Part shown: piece after piece, positions 10,221 through 22,023 of the stretch
Layout of the letters: every line of letters starts with the position of its first letter
How positions within the stretch are numbered: position 1 is the stretch's first letter
Source: Pyropia haitanensis
Lineage: Eukaryota > Rhodophyta > Bangiophyceae > Bangiales > Bangiaceae
Length of the DNA: 64,000 nucleotides
Assembly: GCA_008729055.1 (NCBI GenBank)
Contig: SDUX01000007.1
Location: 5,873,009 to 5,937,008, forward strand
Direction of reading: 5' to 3'
Notes under the pieces: model-generated
The model's database searches: none
Told to the model about the DNA's origin: nothing
Seen by the model: the letters and a program-made list of their open reading frames with translations, nothing else
Translations under genes and position numbers: made by a program

Positions 10221-11640
10221 ATTGGAAACCAACAAAATAGAGCCCAAGTCCTATTCTATTATTCCATGCTCACATATTCAAGGCATTGACCTGCTTTGAA
10301 CACTTTACTTTCTTCACAGTAAACGGTCGGCCCGCAGGTATAAACGCGCGGAACCAGTCAAGGCCCCACACACCGCGTCCCGACAAAAGGAGACAAACTC
10401 CCACTGGCACAAGGGCAGAAGCCCGGCCCGTGAGGGCGCTCCGAGGTCCGACTACGAGCGTTTTAACTGCAACAACTTTAATATACGCTATTGGAGCTGG
10501 AATTACCGCGGCTGCTGGCCATTCATACCCGACAACGCTGCGCCCATAAGACGCTTGGTCGCCTTCCACAGTCCTCCGGGGCGAGCAAAATCCCGTTACT
10601 CCTGTGGACCTGGTATTTTTCCCAGTGGATTGGACTCTCCTTTAAGCTTGCGCCCACTCCATTAGAGTCTCTGAAGGTTCGCCTTTGCATCTCGCCACGC
10701 GGCCACCAAAAGGAGGCCGCATGGAAAAAGCACTCGCGCTTCCCTGCGGATCAACCCTACCCTTGACGTTTTTACCATCCATGTACCACTACGTACACTG
10801 CTGCGTCCTGAACGATTGCTCGCTCTCACCTTTCGGCGGACCGCGGTAGTCAAAGGCCTGGCGGGCACTCCCCGACAATTTAGAAGTGTATGATGGGGGC
10901 TCATTGATTCTCCCAAAAGAAAATAGGTTCCCATCTTTTGCCTGCTTGCCTTCCACAACTCACCCTGCTTCCGGAAAGAGACATCTGGCGCTGTTTTATT
11001 TTAACGACGGCTTCACGCGGTGCGCCTGTGCATACGATCCGAGCACGAGGCGAGCAACGAGTGGAACTAGGTTCACCAGACTTGCCCTCGAATGGATCCT
11101 CGATAAGGGATTTAAATTGTTCTCATTCCAATTAGAAGGCCCAAAGGGCCCCCTATTGTTATTTTTTGTCACTACCTCCCCGAGTCGGGATTGGGTAATT
11201 TGCGCGCCTGCTGCCTTCCTCGGATGTGGTAGCCGTTTCTCAGGCTCCCTCTCCGGAATCGAACCCTAATTCCCCGTTACCCGTCGACACCATGGTAGAC
11301 CAATACTCTACCATCGAAAGTTGATAGGGCAGAAATTTGAATGAGCAGTCGCCAGCACAAGGCCATGCGATCCGACAAGTTATTGTGAATCATCTCAAAG
11401 CGCTCTGGAAGGAGCACGATGGTTTTTTATCCAATAAATACCACCCTTCGTGAGTCGGGCGTTGCGGCATGTATTAGCTCTAGAATTACTACGGTTATCC
11501 AAGTAGTGTGGTTCTCAAAGGAACTATAACTGTTTTAATGAGCCATTCGCAGTTTCACGTGTATAAAAGTGTTTATACTTAGACATGCATGGCTTAATCT
11601 TTGAGACAAGCATATGACTACTGGCAGGATCAACCAGGTA
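10221..11640 (-). rRNA. 18S (SSU) rRNA, 5' half only, interrupted by a group I intron
   Basis: The minus strand starts with the universal eukaryotic 5' end TACCTGGTTGATCCTGCCAG at 11640. It runs colinear with nuclear 18S through CAGCAGCCGCGGTAATTCC to the segment GGAATAATAGAATAGG and on to TTTGTTGGTTTCC at about 10222. Exon 1 is 11075-11640 (566 nt) and the part of exon 2 present is 10221-10519 (about 300 nt). The remaining half or so of an 18S gene is absent: the sequence switches at 10220 to GC-rich DNA. The remnant cannot make a complete rRNA, so it is a truncated rDNA copy, a break caused by insertion, or an assembly join. Confidence 0.93.
10520..11074 (-). other. Group I (IC1-type) intron in 18S at E. 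coli position 516
   Basis: The 18S text breaks after CAAGTCTGGT and resumes with GCCAGCAGCCGCGG; removing 555 nt restores the conserved rRNA. The 5' exon ends in U and the intron ends in G, as group I introns require. Near the 3' half, TTCAGAGACTCTAATGGAG followed by AAGGAGAGTCC corresponds to the conserved P3/P7 core (R and S elements). No homing-endonuclease frame is visible. Group IC1 introns at this site are well known in Bangiales, which is the main lineage clue in this window. Confidence 0.88.
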
Positions 11641-13934
11641 AATAGGTACATGTACTTTGAGGGAAAAAAAAAAAAAAAGGGCGGGAGAGCCAGCCACGCG
11701 ATGGGCGGAAAATGTCAAAAGGGCAATGCATCAGAGCCATCGCAGGCGGGGCGGCACTTCCCTTGGTTTTTTTTTTTTCTCTTGTACCAAGTCGCTGGCA
11801 AACGGCAGGGATGTGCCTATATTGCAAGGCAATCCACGTGCGCCGTCGCCCGCGGCACATCTGCTCAGGCATTTCCTCCTTGTTGCAGGTGCGTCTTTTT
11901 TCCGTACAAAAATGATGGATCGTGGGGTGGGCCAGCAGAGGCCGTTGTCTTGGAAAATCCGCGCGTGACCCCACGACGGGTTTCGTAACGGCGCACCTTT
12001 GCTCTCTGCTGAGTTTTTCTTGGCGGTTTTTTTTTTCTTCCCGCGCTTTTTTTGCCCCTTTATCCCCCCCCGCGCCATCCCAGCATAGTCAATGCCAACC
12101 GACGAGCGGTCGACAGGTCACTTGTGTGAGGAATCTTCACACTTGTTCGTTATTTTCCTTCCTCTCCAGTCGAACCGGATGGTACTGCGCAGTCCCCCCA
12201 AGTACGAGAGACTGTGCCGACTACTTTGTGAGGACCCCCCCCCTGTACCCCCACCGCCCGTTCCCGCCACCAAAAAAAAGGTAACGGTCGGGTTTGTGTG
12301 TGGGGATGGCGGGAGACAAGCCACTCACTCAGAGACGTTTCTTGAGGAGGCCGCCCTTTTTTTCTTATAAAAAAAAAAACGGGCACTTCCCCAAGGTATG
12401 TATGCGAGGTAAAGGCGCGCGGAGTGAGCGCCAAAACCTCTTCCATTGTTTTGTCATCAACTGGAAGGTGTACCCCCATGGCAAAACGTTTTTCCCCAAA
12501 CAAGGTCGTAGCATGGATAGAGGAGCAAGCAAGGACTTTTTTTTGTCCCCCCCTTGTCCTGTACCTACTCATGCACTCCGCGTATATATGTGCACCTCAT
12601 ATATACTCTTAGAGCCTCAGGCTGTTTTTTTTTTTTGTATCAAAAAAAACACGCCAGGCTTGATACCGTCGAAAAAAAAAAAAAAGAGGCCGCGCGAGTC
12701 TCAGACAGATGATCTTCTCAAGCTTTATCGGCCAGAGCCCAAGCCTGGAAACACTAAATAAGAACAGACAGGAAAAAAAAGGCCCCAGCCGGCGTTCCTC
12801 CCAAGAGTGGAACGTACACAATACATCATGCGGCTTTCAGGCGAACACCCATGTGAGTGGCGAAGCTCACACTCTGCATTCTTACGCAAGGGCCCCGCCT
12901 CAAGAAATCATACGCTCTAGCTAGGAACTTTTGTCCCTGCCTGCCTTGCTTATGCCAGACCCAGCTCTGGTCTTTTGCTTGGGAAAAAAGGGACTTCCCT
13001 CCCTGCTCCCTCTTTCGACATGGAGAAAAACTCCCGTTCGGTGCCCTGGGCTAAGGAGCACCTTGAACCAGGCCGTCCACCCGGGAAAAGAGATGGACGG
13101 CGCCTCAGAAACATAAAAGAAAGGACCCCTTTGCGCTACACGGAGATATGTCCATAGACGGGGCTGCGACGATACGACGCCCTCCAAGGGAAACGTTAAC
13201 GCTTCAATATGCGGATTGATACCACAGCCAAGGACTGTGATAGCGCGCCCGCTACAACAAATGATACCACGCCCCGGTAGGGGGTCGAGCAGAGCTCCAG
13301 AATATTCCCATAGACCGTCACGGGTAAAGATGCCGAACACCACAGGAACGCACAACTTAAGGATTTCGGCATGGCTAAGCAGCCTCCTCAGAGCGGCACT
13401 TGGGGAGGGGACGCCACCCTTCAACCCGCCAGCTCCCCCGTTACAAAAAACGGCACAACGGTGGTACACCTATCCTCCGTATAACAATACCCCGGTTCCT
13501 ATGGAAATAACCCCCTTTCTCATAACGGATAGGCTTATGGCGAATCTCCGCGTTACTAGTATACAGCCTTAGTATACGTTCAGGGGGCAAGCGCTTTTTT
13601 CGCAAACCATCAAGACCGGCTTGTGATATCATAAGGAGACCCGGTTTCCCCAATTCTTTCGTATCGTCCCAACGGACAACCGTCAATGAGGCGAGAAAGG
13701 CAGACGGGTAACCAAACCCCTCCCCCGTTTCTCATTCACGACGGGTGCCCTACCACAGCTTGGGGCATTTCTACAAGAGCCCCCTTTTTTTTTGCCCAAC
13801 GAACCCCAACCCAAGCGCAAAAAAAGGGGGCGCACACGTGCAGTGGTCTGGTACCAGCGTTGCACTCGTATAGGAAGTCAATACGGAACGATACGGACGG
13901 GTCCACAAGGTCATGACGACGGCCTGAGGTATTT
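11641..13934. other. Spacer upstream of 18S (external transcribed spacer/IGS), no gene
   Basis: This lies directly 5' of the minus-strand 18S gene, so its proximal part should be external transcribed spacer. It is rich in A, T, G and C homopolymers of 8-15 bases. The frames present are short and show no protein character. No rRNA promoter can be assigned from sequence alone. Confidence 0.55.
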
Positions 13935-14440
13935 TTTTTTTTCCCACAGCGCCTGGTGGGGAGGTGAGCGGACCAATGGAACCTTACTACCAAACCCGCA
14001 TCCAGACAGTGCGGAAAAAAAAAAAAAAGTACAGGGCGTCCCCAGAGGCTTGCGTCCATCCGAGAAAAAAGGGCACTCATAAGCTGGCGCGAGCGACAGC
14101 GCGCACCCTCTTCCCTTTATCCAACCGACTGGTGGGGAGGTGAGCGGACCAAATATGGAACCTTACTACCAAACCCGCAATCCATGTCGACGGGACAAAA
14201 GTCCAAGGGCGACCCCGCCTTGCGTCCTCATTGGAGTACCCTTTTTTCTATGAAAAAACACTCATAAGCTGCCGCCACCGCGCGCGCCCTCTTGTTCTTA
14301 TCCAACCGACTGGTGGGGAGGTGAGCGGACCAAATATGGAACCTTACTACCAAACCCGCAATCCATGTCGACGGGACCAAATCCAAGGGCGACCTGCGTT
14401 GCGTCCTCATTGGAGTGCCGTTCTATAAAGGCCTTCCGGC
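13935..14440. repeat. About 180-bp tandem repeat, three copies
   Basis: The motif CTGGTGGGGAGGTGAGCGG recurs at 13953, 14129 and 14310 (spacings 176 and 181). Each copy is followed by GGAACCTTACTACCAAACCC, then GCGTCC; in copies 2 and 3 ATTGGAGT also follows. The second and third copies are closer to each other than to the first. Duplicated spacer promoters are known in rDNA spacers and would fit the position, but this is inference. Confidence 0.8.
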
Positions 14441-15133
14441 GTTACTTGCACCACGCGGTTTCCATACCCCGCTGTCCCCCCCCACACCGCTCTTTGTTAT
14501 CCCAAAGAACAAAAAAAAGCGAGGTGGAGGGAGCAGACATCACAAAGGGGAGGTATGCCTTTATGGATTTTCCTCTCAGTATATAGAGAGCACAAAAAAG
14601 GCATACCAACGCATGCCCCAAAGGGGGGGGGGGTTCAGCCACCACACGAGTGGGGCCGAGTCGCCCCCTCCCCCTATGGGAGGACCACACGTACTGTTGA
14701 GGCCAACTCCGGATGGTCAGGCCGGAGAGCAAGGGCATAAAATCCCCTACTACTATGTGCGCCTCTGAGGAGGGGCGGTGGCCATAAAAAGCCGCTACCC
14801 CGCCTCCAATACGGGGCCCCTACTATGGTTGTTTCGGGTCAAGTGGGAGGTCACCCCGTGGCCTAGAAACCATAGTAGAACATGCCAGTAACAGTGGGGT
14901 CCGCCAGGCGGAAAAAAACCCCTATCAAAATCGGCCCAGCGGGCAGGCGGGAAGCCATCCCCGGGCTCCTCCAAGGCGCCCCCTAGGTCGGGAAAATGGA
15001 GGGCATAGCGGTCCCTAGGCTGGTAGCCTACTACCATAGGAAAAAAGCCGGTCTGAAATGGCCCCCTAGGGGCCTGAAACGTATATTCATACTATATCGG
15101 GTAGACGACTGATTACAGCCGACGGCGCTTCAG
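14441..15133. other. Spacer, no gene seen
   Basis: Moderate-GC sequence with scattered GGGG and CCCC runs and no convincing frame or structured RNA. It joins the 180-bp and 153-bp arrays. Confidence 0.5.
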
Positions 15134-16040
15134 AAGCGCAGGTGGGGGGGTCCCCCACCCACCGGTCTTGGACTCCATTCTGATAGAAAAGGGGTCTCTA
15201 GGTCGATACCAAACGGTCCCATACCAAACTTGGCCCTTGGGGCCAAGCTATCGCGGTCTTGGCTTCACCCCCGTATACTCGTATACCAATGAAGCGCCGT
15301 CGGGGGGGTCGGCCGATTTCCGACCTCAGATACGTTTCTGACTAAGAAAGGGTCGCTGAGTCGATACCCGCAGTCCCCGTAGCAAACGGAGCAACAGGGC
15401 CAAAGGTATCGCTCGGTAGGGAACCGGTCGTATTCCTACCAGGAAACACCCGTCAGGGGGGGTATTCCGATTCTTGGGCTCAGATGCGTTTCTGACTAAG
15501 AAAGGGTCGCTGAGTCGATACCCGCAGTCCCCGTAGCAAACGGAGCAACAGGGCCAAAGGTATCGCTCGGTAGGGAACCGGTCATATTCCTACCAGGAAA
15601 CACCCCTCAGGGGGGGTATTCCGATTCTTGGGCTCAGATGCGTTTCTGACTAAGAAAGGGTCGCTGAGTCGATATCTGCAGTCCCCGTCGCAAACGGAGC
15701 AACAGGGCCAAAGATAGCGCTCGGTAGGAATCGCTCATGTTCCTAGAGGAAACACCCGTCAGGGGGGGTATTCCGATTTCCAACCTCGGATGCGTTTCTG
15801 ACTAAGAAAGGGTCGCTGAGTCGATATCTGCAGTCCCCGTCGCAAACGGAGCAACAGGGCCAAAGATATCGCTCTGTAGGAATCGCTCATGCTCCTAGAG
15901 GAAACACCCGTCAGGGGGGGGTCTCCGATTTCCGACCTCAGATACGTTTCTGACTAAGAAAGGGTCGCTGAGTCGATATCTGCAGTCCCCGTCGCAAACG
16001 GAGCACCAGGGCAAAAGATAGCCGGGGTGGAAGAAAACAC
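15134..16040. repeat. About 153-bp tandem repeat, five copies
   Basis: The motif GTTTCTGACTAAGAAAGGG recurs at about 15334, 15488, 15642, 15794 and 15945 (spacings 151-154). Each copy continues with TCGCTGAGTCGATA, a CAGTCCCCGT segment and GGAGCA-CAGGGC. A G-rich CCGTCAGGGGGG or CCCTCAGGGGGG end separates the copies. A diverged sixth copy begins near 15180. Confidence 0.85.
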
Positions 16041-16744
16041 CCCTCAGGGGGGCTCCTGCATATGTGAAACACCATCCTTCGTGATATCGGGTCGCAAGAC
16101 CGATCATCAAAATCTCGTATGAAAACGACCCCCGTAGGGGGGGATACCAGTGAAGCGTATCCCTTATGCCAACATGGTCCTGAGGGGGGGGGGGACATAC
16201 CCCACCCTATGCATACGGGAGCCTACCCCGATGCTCGACTATCGTCCCTGGTACATGCGTTTTCCTGAGGGGGGCACCCTCTCTACTGGCGACCCCCCCC
16301 CTCAGGATGGTGCTGAGGTATAGAAATGAGCTATGCCGCCGAGGCTATGCCGAGGGTGGGTAGCTACGAAAAACCATACCAAAACATGCTCCTGAGGGGG
16401 GGGGCCGCTCCACGACGGCTATGCCCCCAACAGTGAGGCGGGGCGGCCGCGACCACCCCCCCCCCCAAACAGGCCCAGGAACGCAGGTTGACCAGACCAT
16501 GCGTTTCCCGGGCCTGAGGGGGGGTGGGGGCTGCCACGGCAAAGTCGATCCGCCGACCGACCACCACCTGTCCTCATAGTCCTGTGGGCCCGTTCATACA
16601 TGACGCGGCCAAGAGGCACAGTTACCGGTCGCCGGAATGGCGGCCTCTCGTGCGTCCTCAGGACCCCCCCTGACGGGGTCAAAAACGAACCCGGGGATAG
16701 AGAACCGGCGTTACCGGTGTCTTAGCCGTGGAGAGGCCTCGGTC
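16041..16744. other. Spacer with repeated CCTGAGGGGGG motifs
   Basis: CCTGAGGGGG or its complement occurs at about 16171, 16263, 16303, 16391 and 16512; a related TCCTCAGGACCCCCC lies near 16657. No gene is seen. The motif resembles the G-rich end of the neighbouring 153-bp repeat. Confidence 0.55.
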
Positions 16745-18560
16745 GCATTAGCGCCGGGCTGAAATGAAATGGAGCGCATTAAGATGGGATAGGCGTGATC
16801 AGAGTGCAATAGGGGACCATTAGGCCCACTTAAGGCGCATTGAGGGCGATTAGGGACCCATTAGGGGTCATTAGGGGGCCTTAGGGGGTGGTTTAATGAA
16901 TATTAGGGGGGTTAAGAAGTATTAGGGCCACTTAAGGGTGGGTTAGGTGGGTTAAGGGTGGGTTACGGGTGGGTTAAGTTAAATTAGTGTGAGTTAAGAT
17001 GAGATAGGCGTGATCAGAGTGCAATAGGGGCCTATTGAGGGCCGTTTAAGGCAAGTATGCACCAGTTAAGTCGCCCAATTCAACATATTGGGAGGTTTAA
17101 GCCGCATTAGGGGTCATTAGGGGTCATTAGGGGTGGGTTAAGGGTGGGTTAATGAAAATTAGTGGGGGTTAAGATTGCTAAGGGTGGGTTAGGTGGGTTA
17201 AGGGTGGGTTACGGCCACTTAAGGGTGGGTTAATGAAAATTAGGGTGAGTTAAGATGAGATAGGCGTGATCAGAGTGCAATAAGGGCCTATTTAGGGACA
17301 TTAGGGCCAAGTATGTCCCAGTTAAGTCTCCAAATTCAACATATTGGGAGGTTTGGGACCCATTAGGGGTCATTAGGGGTCATTAGGGGTGGGTTAAGGG
17401 TGGGTTAATGAAAATTAGTGAGGGTTAAGGTTGCTAAGGGTGGGTTAGGTGGGTTAAGGGTGGGTTAAGGGTGGGTTAAGGCCACTTAAGGGTGGGTTAA
17501 TGAAAATTAGGGTGAGTTAAGATGAGATAGGCGTGATCAGAGTGCAATAAGGGCCTATTTAGGGACATTAGGGCCAAGTATGTCCCAGTTAAGTCTCCGA
17601 ATTCAACATATTGGGAGGTTTGGGACCCATTAGGGGTCATTAGGGGTCATTAGGGGTGGGTTAAGGGTGGGTTAATGAAAATTAGTGAGGGTTCAGGTTG
17701 CTAAGGGTGGGTTAGGTGGGTTAAGGGTGGGTTAAGGGTGGGTTAGGGCCACTTAAGGGTGGGTTAACGAAAATTAGGGTGAGTTAAGATGAGATAGGCG
17801 TGATCAGAGTGCAATAAGGGCCCATTTAGGGACATTAAGGCCAAGTATGTCCCAGTTAAGTCTCCAAATTCAACATATTGGGAGGTTTGGGACCCATTAG
17901 GGGTCATTAGGGGTCATTAGGGGTGGGTTAAGGGTGGGTTAATGAATATTAGGGAGGGTTAAGGTTGCTAAGGGTGGGTTAGGTGGGTTAAGGGTGGGTT
18001 AAGGGTGGGTTAAGGCCACTTAAGGGTGGGTTAACGAAAATTAGGGTGAGTTAAGATGAGATAGGCGTGATCAGAGTGCAATAAGGGCCCATTTAGGGAC
18101 ATTAGGGCCAAGTATGTCCCAGTTAAGTCTCCGAATTCAACATATTGGGAGGTTTGGGACCCATTAGGGGTCATTAGGGGTCATTAGGGGTGGGTTAAGG
18201 GTGGGTTAATGAATATTAGGGAGGGTTAAGGTTGCTAAGGGTGGGTTAGGTGGGTTAAGGGTGGGTTAAGGGTGGGTTAAGGCCACTTAAGGGTGGGTTA
18301 ACGAAAATTAGGGTGAGTTAAGATGAGATAGGCGTGATCAAAGTGCAATAGGGGCCTATTAAGGCCAATTCCGGATGATCAAGGCCCATTAAAGGCCGTT
18401 CAGGTAGAAGTTAAGATGATTAGGGGCACATTAGGAGAAAGTTAGGTGAGTTAAGGGCCATTAGGGGTCATTAAGGGTGGGTTAAGGCACATTAGGCCGA
18501 GTTAGGGCGCATTAGGGCCACATTAGGGCCATATTAGGGGTGATTAGGGTGATTAAGCCC
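16745..18560. repeat. TTAGGG-like tandem array, 266-bp unit
   Basis: The array is built from degenerate short words such as GGGTTAAGGGTGGGTTA and CATTAGGGGT, organised into higher-order units. The marker GATGAGATAGGCGTGATCAG recurs near 16786, 17000, 17254, 17521, 17789, 18055 and 18321. The inner spacing is 266-268 bp; the leftmost copies are shorter. The G-rich strand is the plus strand. Near 18360 the array frays into irregular TTAGG-like words. Confidence 0.9.
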
Positions 18561-19404
18561 CATTTAGGGCCCTTGGGGCCGTACGAAGGCATTTCGGGGG
18601 CATTATGGGGTCATTTTAGACGTTCTAGACACCCCTGAGGTCGTTTTTCGCGCTCTACAACCCTATAGACCCCTCCCTGGCAGTCCAGTTGGCCCCCACC
18701 TACCCCGCCTTAGGGCTCTACCCGCAAAACCCCCCTCCTAGGGGGGTTCTGGGGGGGGTCCCCAGGGACCCCCAAACGACCGGGGGACCGGTCCAACCGG
18801 GGTTTCCGCCATCGTGCATCCCACTGAGGAGCCCTCCATCGGTTTTGTCGAACCCGACTTTATGGGTTGTGTTGGTACGTGACATGAACGACAACCGTCT
18901 GCCTGTCTTCTGCAATAAGACACCACAAGGCACCATGTCAGGGCTCAGGAGTGACCAATTTACAATATTCAAACCAAAACTTGGTCAGGGCAAGTCGATG
19001 GTGCCCATCCACTGGGAAAGCAAGAAAATCGGTGTGCAAAGGTCTGGAACGCCCGTTATGGCACCGTAAAGGCGTATACCCCCGTTTTTGGCACCTATAC
19101 GGGCCTTGCGTTGCCGCATGATGTCCGATGCTGACCGGATCTGGCATGGAGGTCCGTACAGGTCATGCGCAGAGGGTACAGGCATCAGATCCGGAAACGG
19201 ACACGATCCCGAGTCACTGTGGGTGGAGATATACCGCAAATGGGCCATATTGACGCTTCCACGCCAAGTACTAGACGAGGTGATAACCGTTCGACACGGG
19301 AGTGCGTGCATCGGACGCGCCGTTGGACGAGGATAATTTGATGTCCAGAAAATTTGACTTGGGACGTGTCTTTGAGGCCTAATAGAGCGACTTCTCCTCT
19401 ATTT
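18561..19404. other. Unique segment between two TTAGGG-like arrays
   Basis: About 840 bp of ordinary composition separate the arrays. A strong hairpin sits at 18730-18750 (AACCCCCC and GGGGGGTT arms). Open frames up to 126 codons occur, but none shows a recognisable domain. It could be an insertion or part of the spacer unit. Confidence 0.5.
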
Positions 19405-20957
19405 CCCTTAAATTAAGGGTTTTTAGGGCCATTAAGGGGTCATTAGGGTGCATTAGGGCCGCATTAAGGGTGGGTTAAGGCGACTAAGGGTGGGTTAAGG
19501 GTGGGTTAGGTGAAATGAATGTGGTATAAGGAGCATTAGGGAGGATCAAGAGCCCATTAGGCCTCGTTTTAAGGGCAATTTCACGATTAAGTGCCTGTTT
19601 AGCGTCATTAAGTCTTCAGTAGGGCCTCATTAGGCCACTTAGGGGAGGGTTAAGTAAAAGTTAAGGTGATTAGGGGTATATTAGGGAGATTAGGGGGTGG
19701 TTAGGTGGGTTAAGGGTGGGTTAGGCGTGGGTTAAGGTCGATTAGGTGAAATGAATGTGGTATAAGGATCACTAGGGAGGATCAAGGGCCTATTAGGGCC
19801 GACTTTAAGTCCAAATACGCAACTAAGTGCGTCTTTAAGGCCATTAAGGCCCCATTTGGGCCACATAAGGCCACTTAGGGGGCGATTAGGCTTAACTTTA
19901 AGATATTAGGGGCACATTAGGGTGATTAGGGGGTGGTTAGGTGGGTTAAGGGTGGGTTAGGGGTGGGTTAAGGTCGATTAGGTGAAATGAATGGTGTATA
20001 AGGATCACTAAGGAGGATCAGAGGCCGATTAGGGCGCATTATAAGTCCAAATCCACAACTAAGTGCCCGTTTAGGCTCATTAAGGCCCCATTTGGGCCAC
20101 ATTAGGCCACTTAGGGGGAGATTTGGTTAAAGTTAAGGTGATTAGGGGTACATTAGGGTGATTAGGGGGTGGTTAGGTGGGTTAAGGGTGGGTTAGGGGT
20201 GGGTTAAGGTCGATTAGGTGAAATGAATGGTGTATAAGGATCACTAAGGAGGATCAGAGGCCGATTAGGGCGCATTATAAGTCCAAATCCACAACTAAGT
20301 GCACGTTTTAGGGTCATTAAGGCCCCATTAGGGCCACATTAGGCCACTTAGGGGGAGATTTGGTTAAAGTTAAGGTGATTAGGGGTACATTAGGGAGATT
20401 AGGGGATGGTTAGGTGGGTTAAGGGTGGGTTAGGCGTGGGTTAAGGTCGATTAGGTGAAATGAATGTGGTATAAGGATCACTAGGGAGGATCAAGGGCCT
20501 ATTAGGGCCGACTTTAAGTCCAAATACGCAACTAAGTGCGTCTTTAAGGCCAGTAAGGCCCCATTTGGGCCACATAAGGCCACTTAAGGGGCAATTAGGC
20601 TTAACTTTAAGATATTAGGGGCACATTAGGGTGATTACGGGGTGGTTAGGTGGGTTAAGGGTGGGTTAGGGGTGGGTTAAGGTCGATTAGGTGAAATGAA
20701 TGTGGTATAAGGATCACTAAGGAGGATCAGAGGCCGATTAGGGCGCATTATAAGTCCAAATCCACAACTAAGTGCCCGTTTAGGCTCATTAAGGCCCCAT
20801 TTGGGCCACATTAGGCCACTTAGGGGGAGATTTGGTTAAAGTTAAGGTGATTAGGGGTACATTAGGGAGATTAGGGGATGGTTAGGTGGGTTAAGGGTGG
20901 GTTACGCGTGGGTTAAGGTCGATTAGGTGAAATGAATGTGGTATAAGGATCACTAGG
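19405..20957. repeat. TTAGGG-like tandem array, 236-bp unit
   Basis: The marker GGTGAAATGAATG recurs at 19509, 19745, 19981, 20217, 20454, 20690 and 20926, a regular 236-bp period. The units use the same GGGTTAAGGGTGGGTTAGG vocabulary as the 266-bp array but with a different higher-order sequence. The last unit is cut within CACTAGGGAG at 20957, where very GC-rich coding DNA begins with no transition. Confidence 0.9.
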
Positions 20958-21984
20958 GAGCCTTCCGCGCGACGGCGCGCCACCCGTCGGCGGGGCCCGC
21001 CCCCCCCCCGCCCGCGCGCCCGGCGCCACCCCCGCCTCCAGCGCCGCGAGGCCGGCGGCGGCCAGCGGGCGCCCGCCGACGGCCGCCCCCGCCAGCACGT
21101 CCGCGGCGGCCGCCACCGCCACGCCACCGCCGCCCCGGCCGCCGCCACCGCCGCCGACGCCGCCGCCGCGGGCTGCGACGGCCGCCAGGGCGGCGACCGC
21201 CGCGGCGGCGGCGGCCACCGCGTACGCCCCGTCCGCGGAACCCGCCGCCACCACCGCCGCGACGGCGCGCAGCGACGCCGCCACCGCCGCGGGCGGCGGT
21301 GGGGGCGCCCCCCCCGCCGCCGCCGCCGACCGCGCCACCGCCGCCGGCAGCCGCAGGTCCGCCCCCGCGTAGTACACCACCGGCGCGAGGGCGTCGGCCC
21401 AGGTGGCGGCGGCCGCCGCCGCCGCCGTCGCGCCCTCCCCCCCCCCCCCTTCCCCGCCGCCGCCGCCGCCGCCGCGCGGCGGACCAGCGCAGGCAGCGCG
21501 GCGGCGCCGGCGGCGGCGGTGGCGGCGGCGGCGGCGCCCCCCCGGGGCGCTCGCGCCAGCACCGCGGCGGCGAGCGCCGCCCACGCGGCCCCGTCGGGGG
21601 TGGCGGCGGCGACCGCCACGCGCGGCACCACCGCCGCCACCCGCACGGCGGCGGCGGGCGGCAGCGCCGCCGCCACCGCCGCCGCCGCGGGGGCGGCGTC
21701 GCTTCCACCGCCGCCGCCGCCGCCGACGCCGCCGTCGACGCCGCCACCGCCCGCCGCCGCCCCCGCCGCCCCCGCCCCCGCCCCCGCCGGCAGCAGCAGC
21801 GCCGCGACGAGGCGGCGGCAGGCGGCGCCGCCGGCGGCGGCGGGCGGGGCGGCCGCCCAGGCGGCCGCCCAGGACGCCACCGGCGCCGCGCTCACGAGCG
21901 GCGACAGGTGCGCCCCCGCCGCCACGAGCAGCGCCGCCGCGCGCGCAAGCGGCGGCTCCCCCGCGCCCGCCGCTACCGCCGGTC

Positions 21985-22023
<39 letters not shown>

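Noticed and set aside
11614..13700. Several 80-180-codon frames in the rDNA spacer
   Set aside because: They contain homopolymer-encoded runs such as poly-Lys and poly-Phe and lie in ribosomal spacer; no protein character.
16745..20957. CRISPR-like regular repetition
   Set aside because: The units are contiguous tandem repeats of 236-268 bp without spacers, in eukaryotic nuclear DNA.
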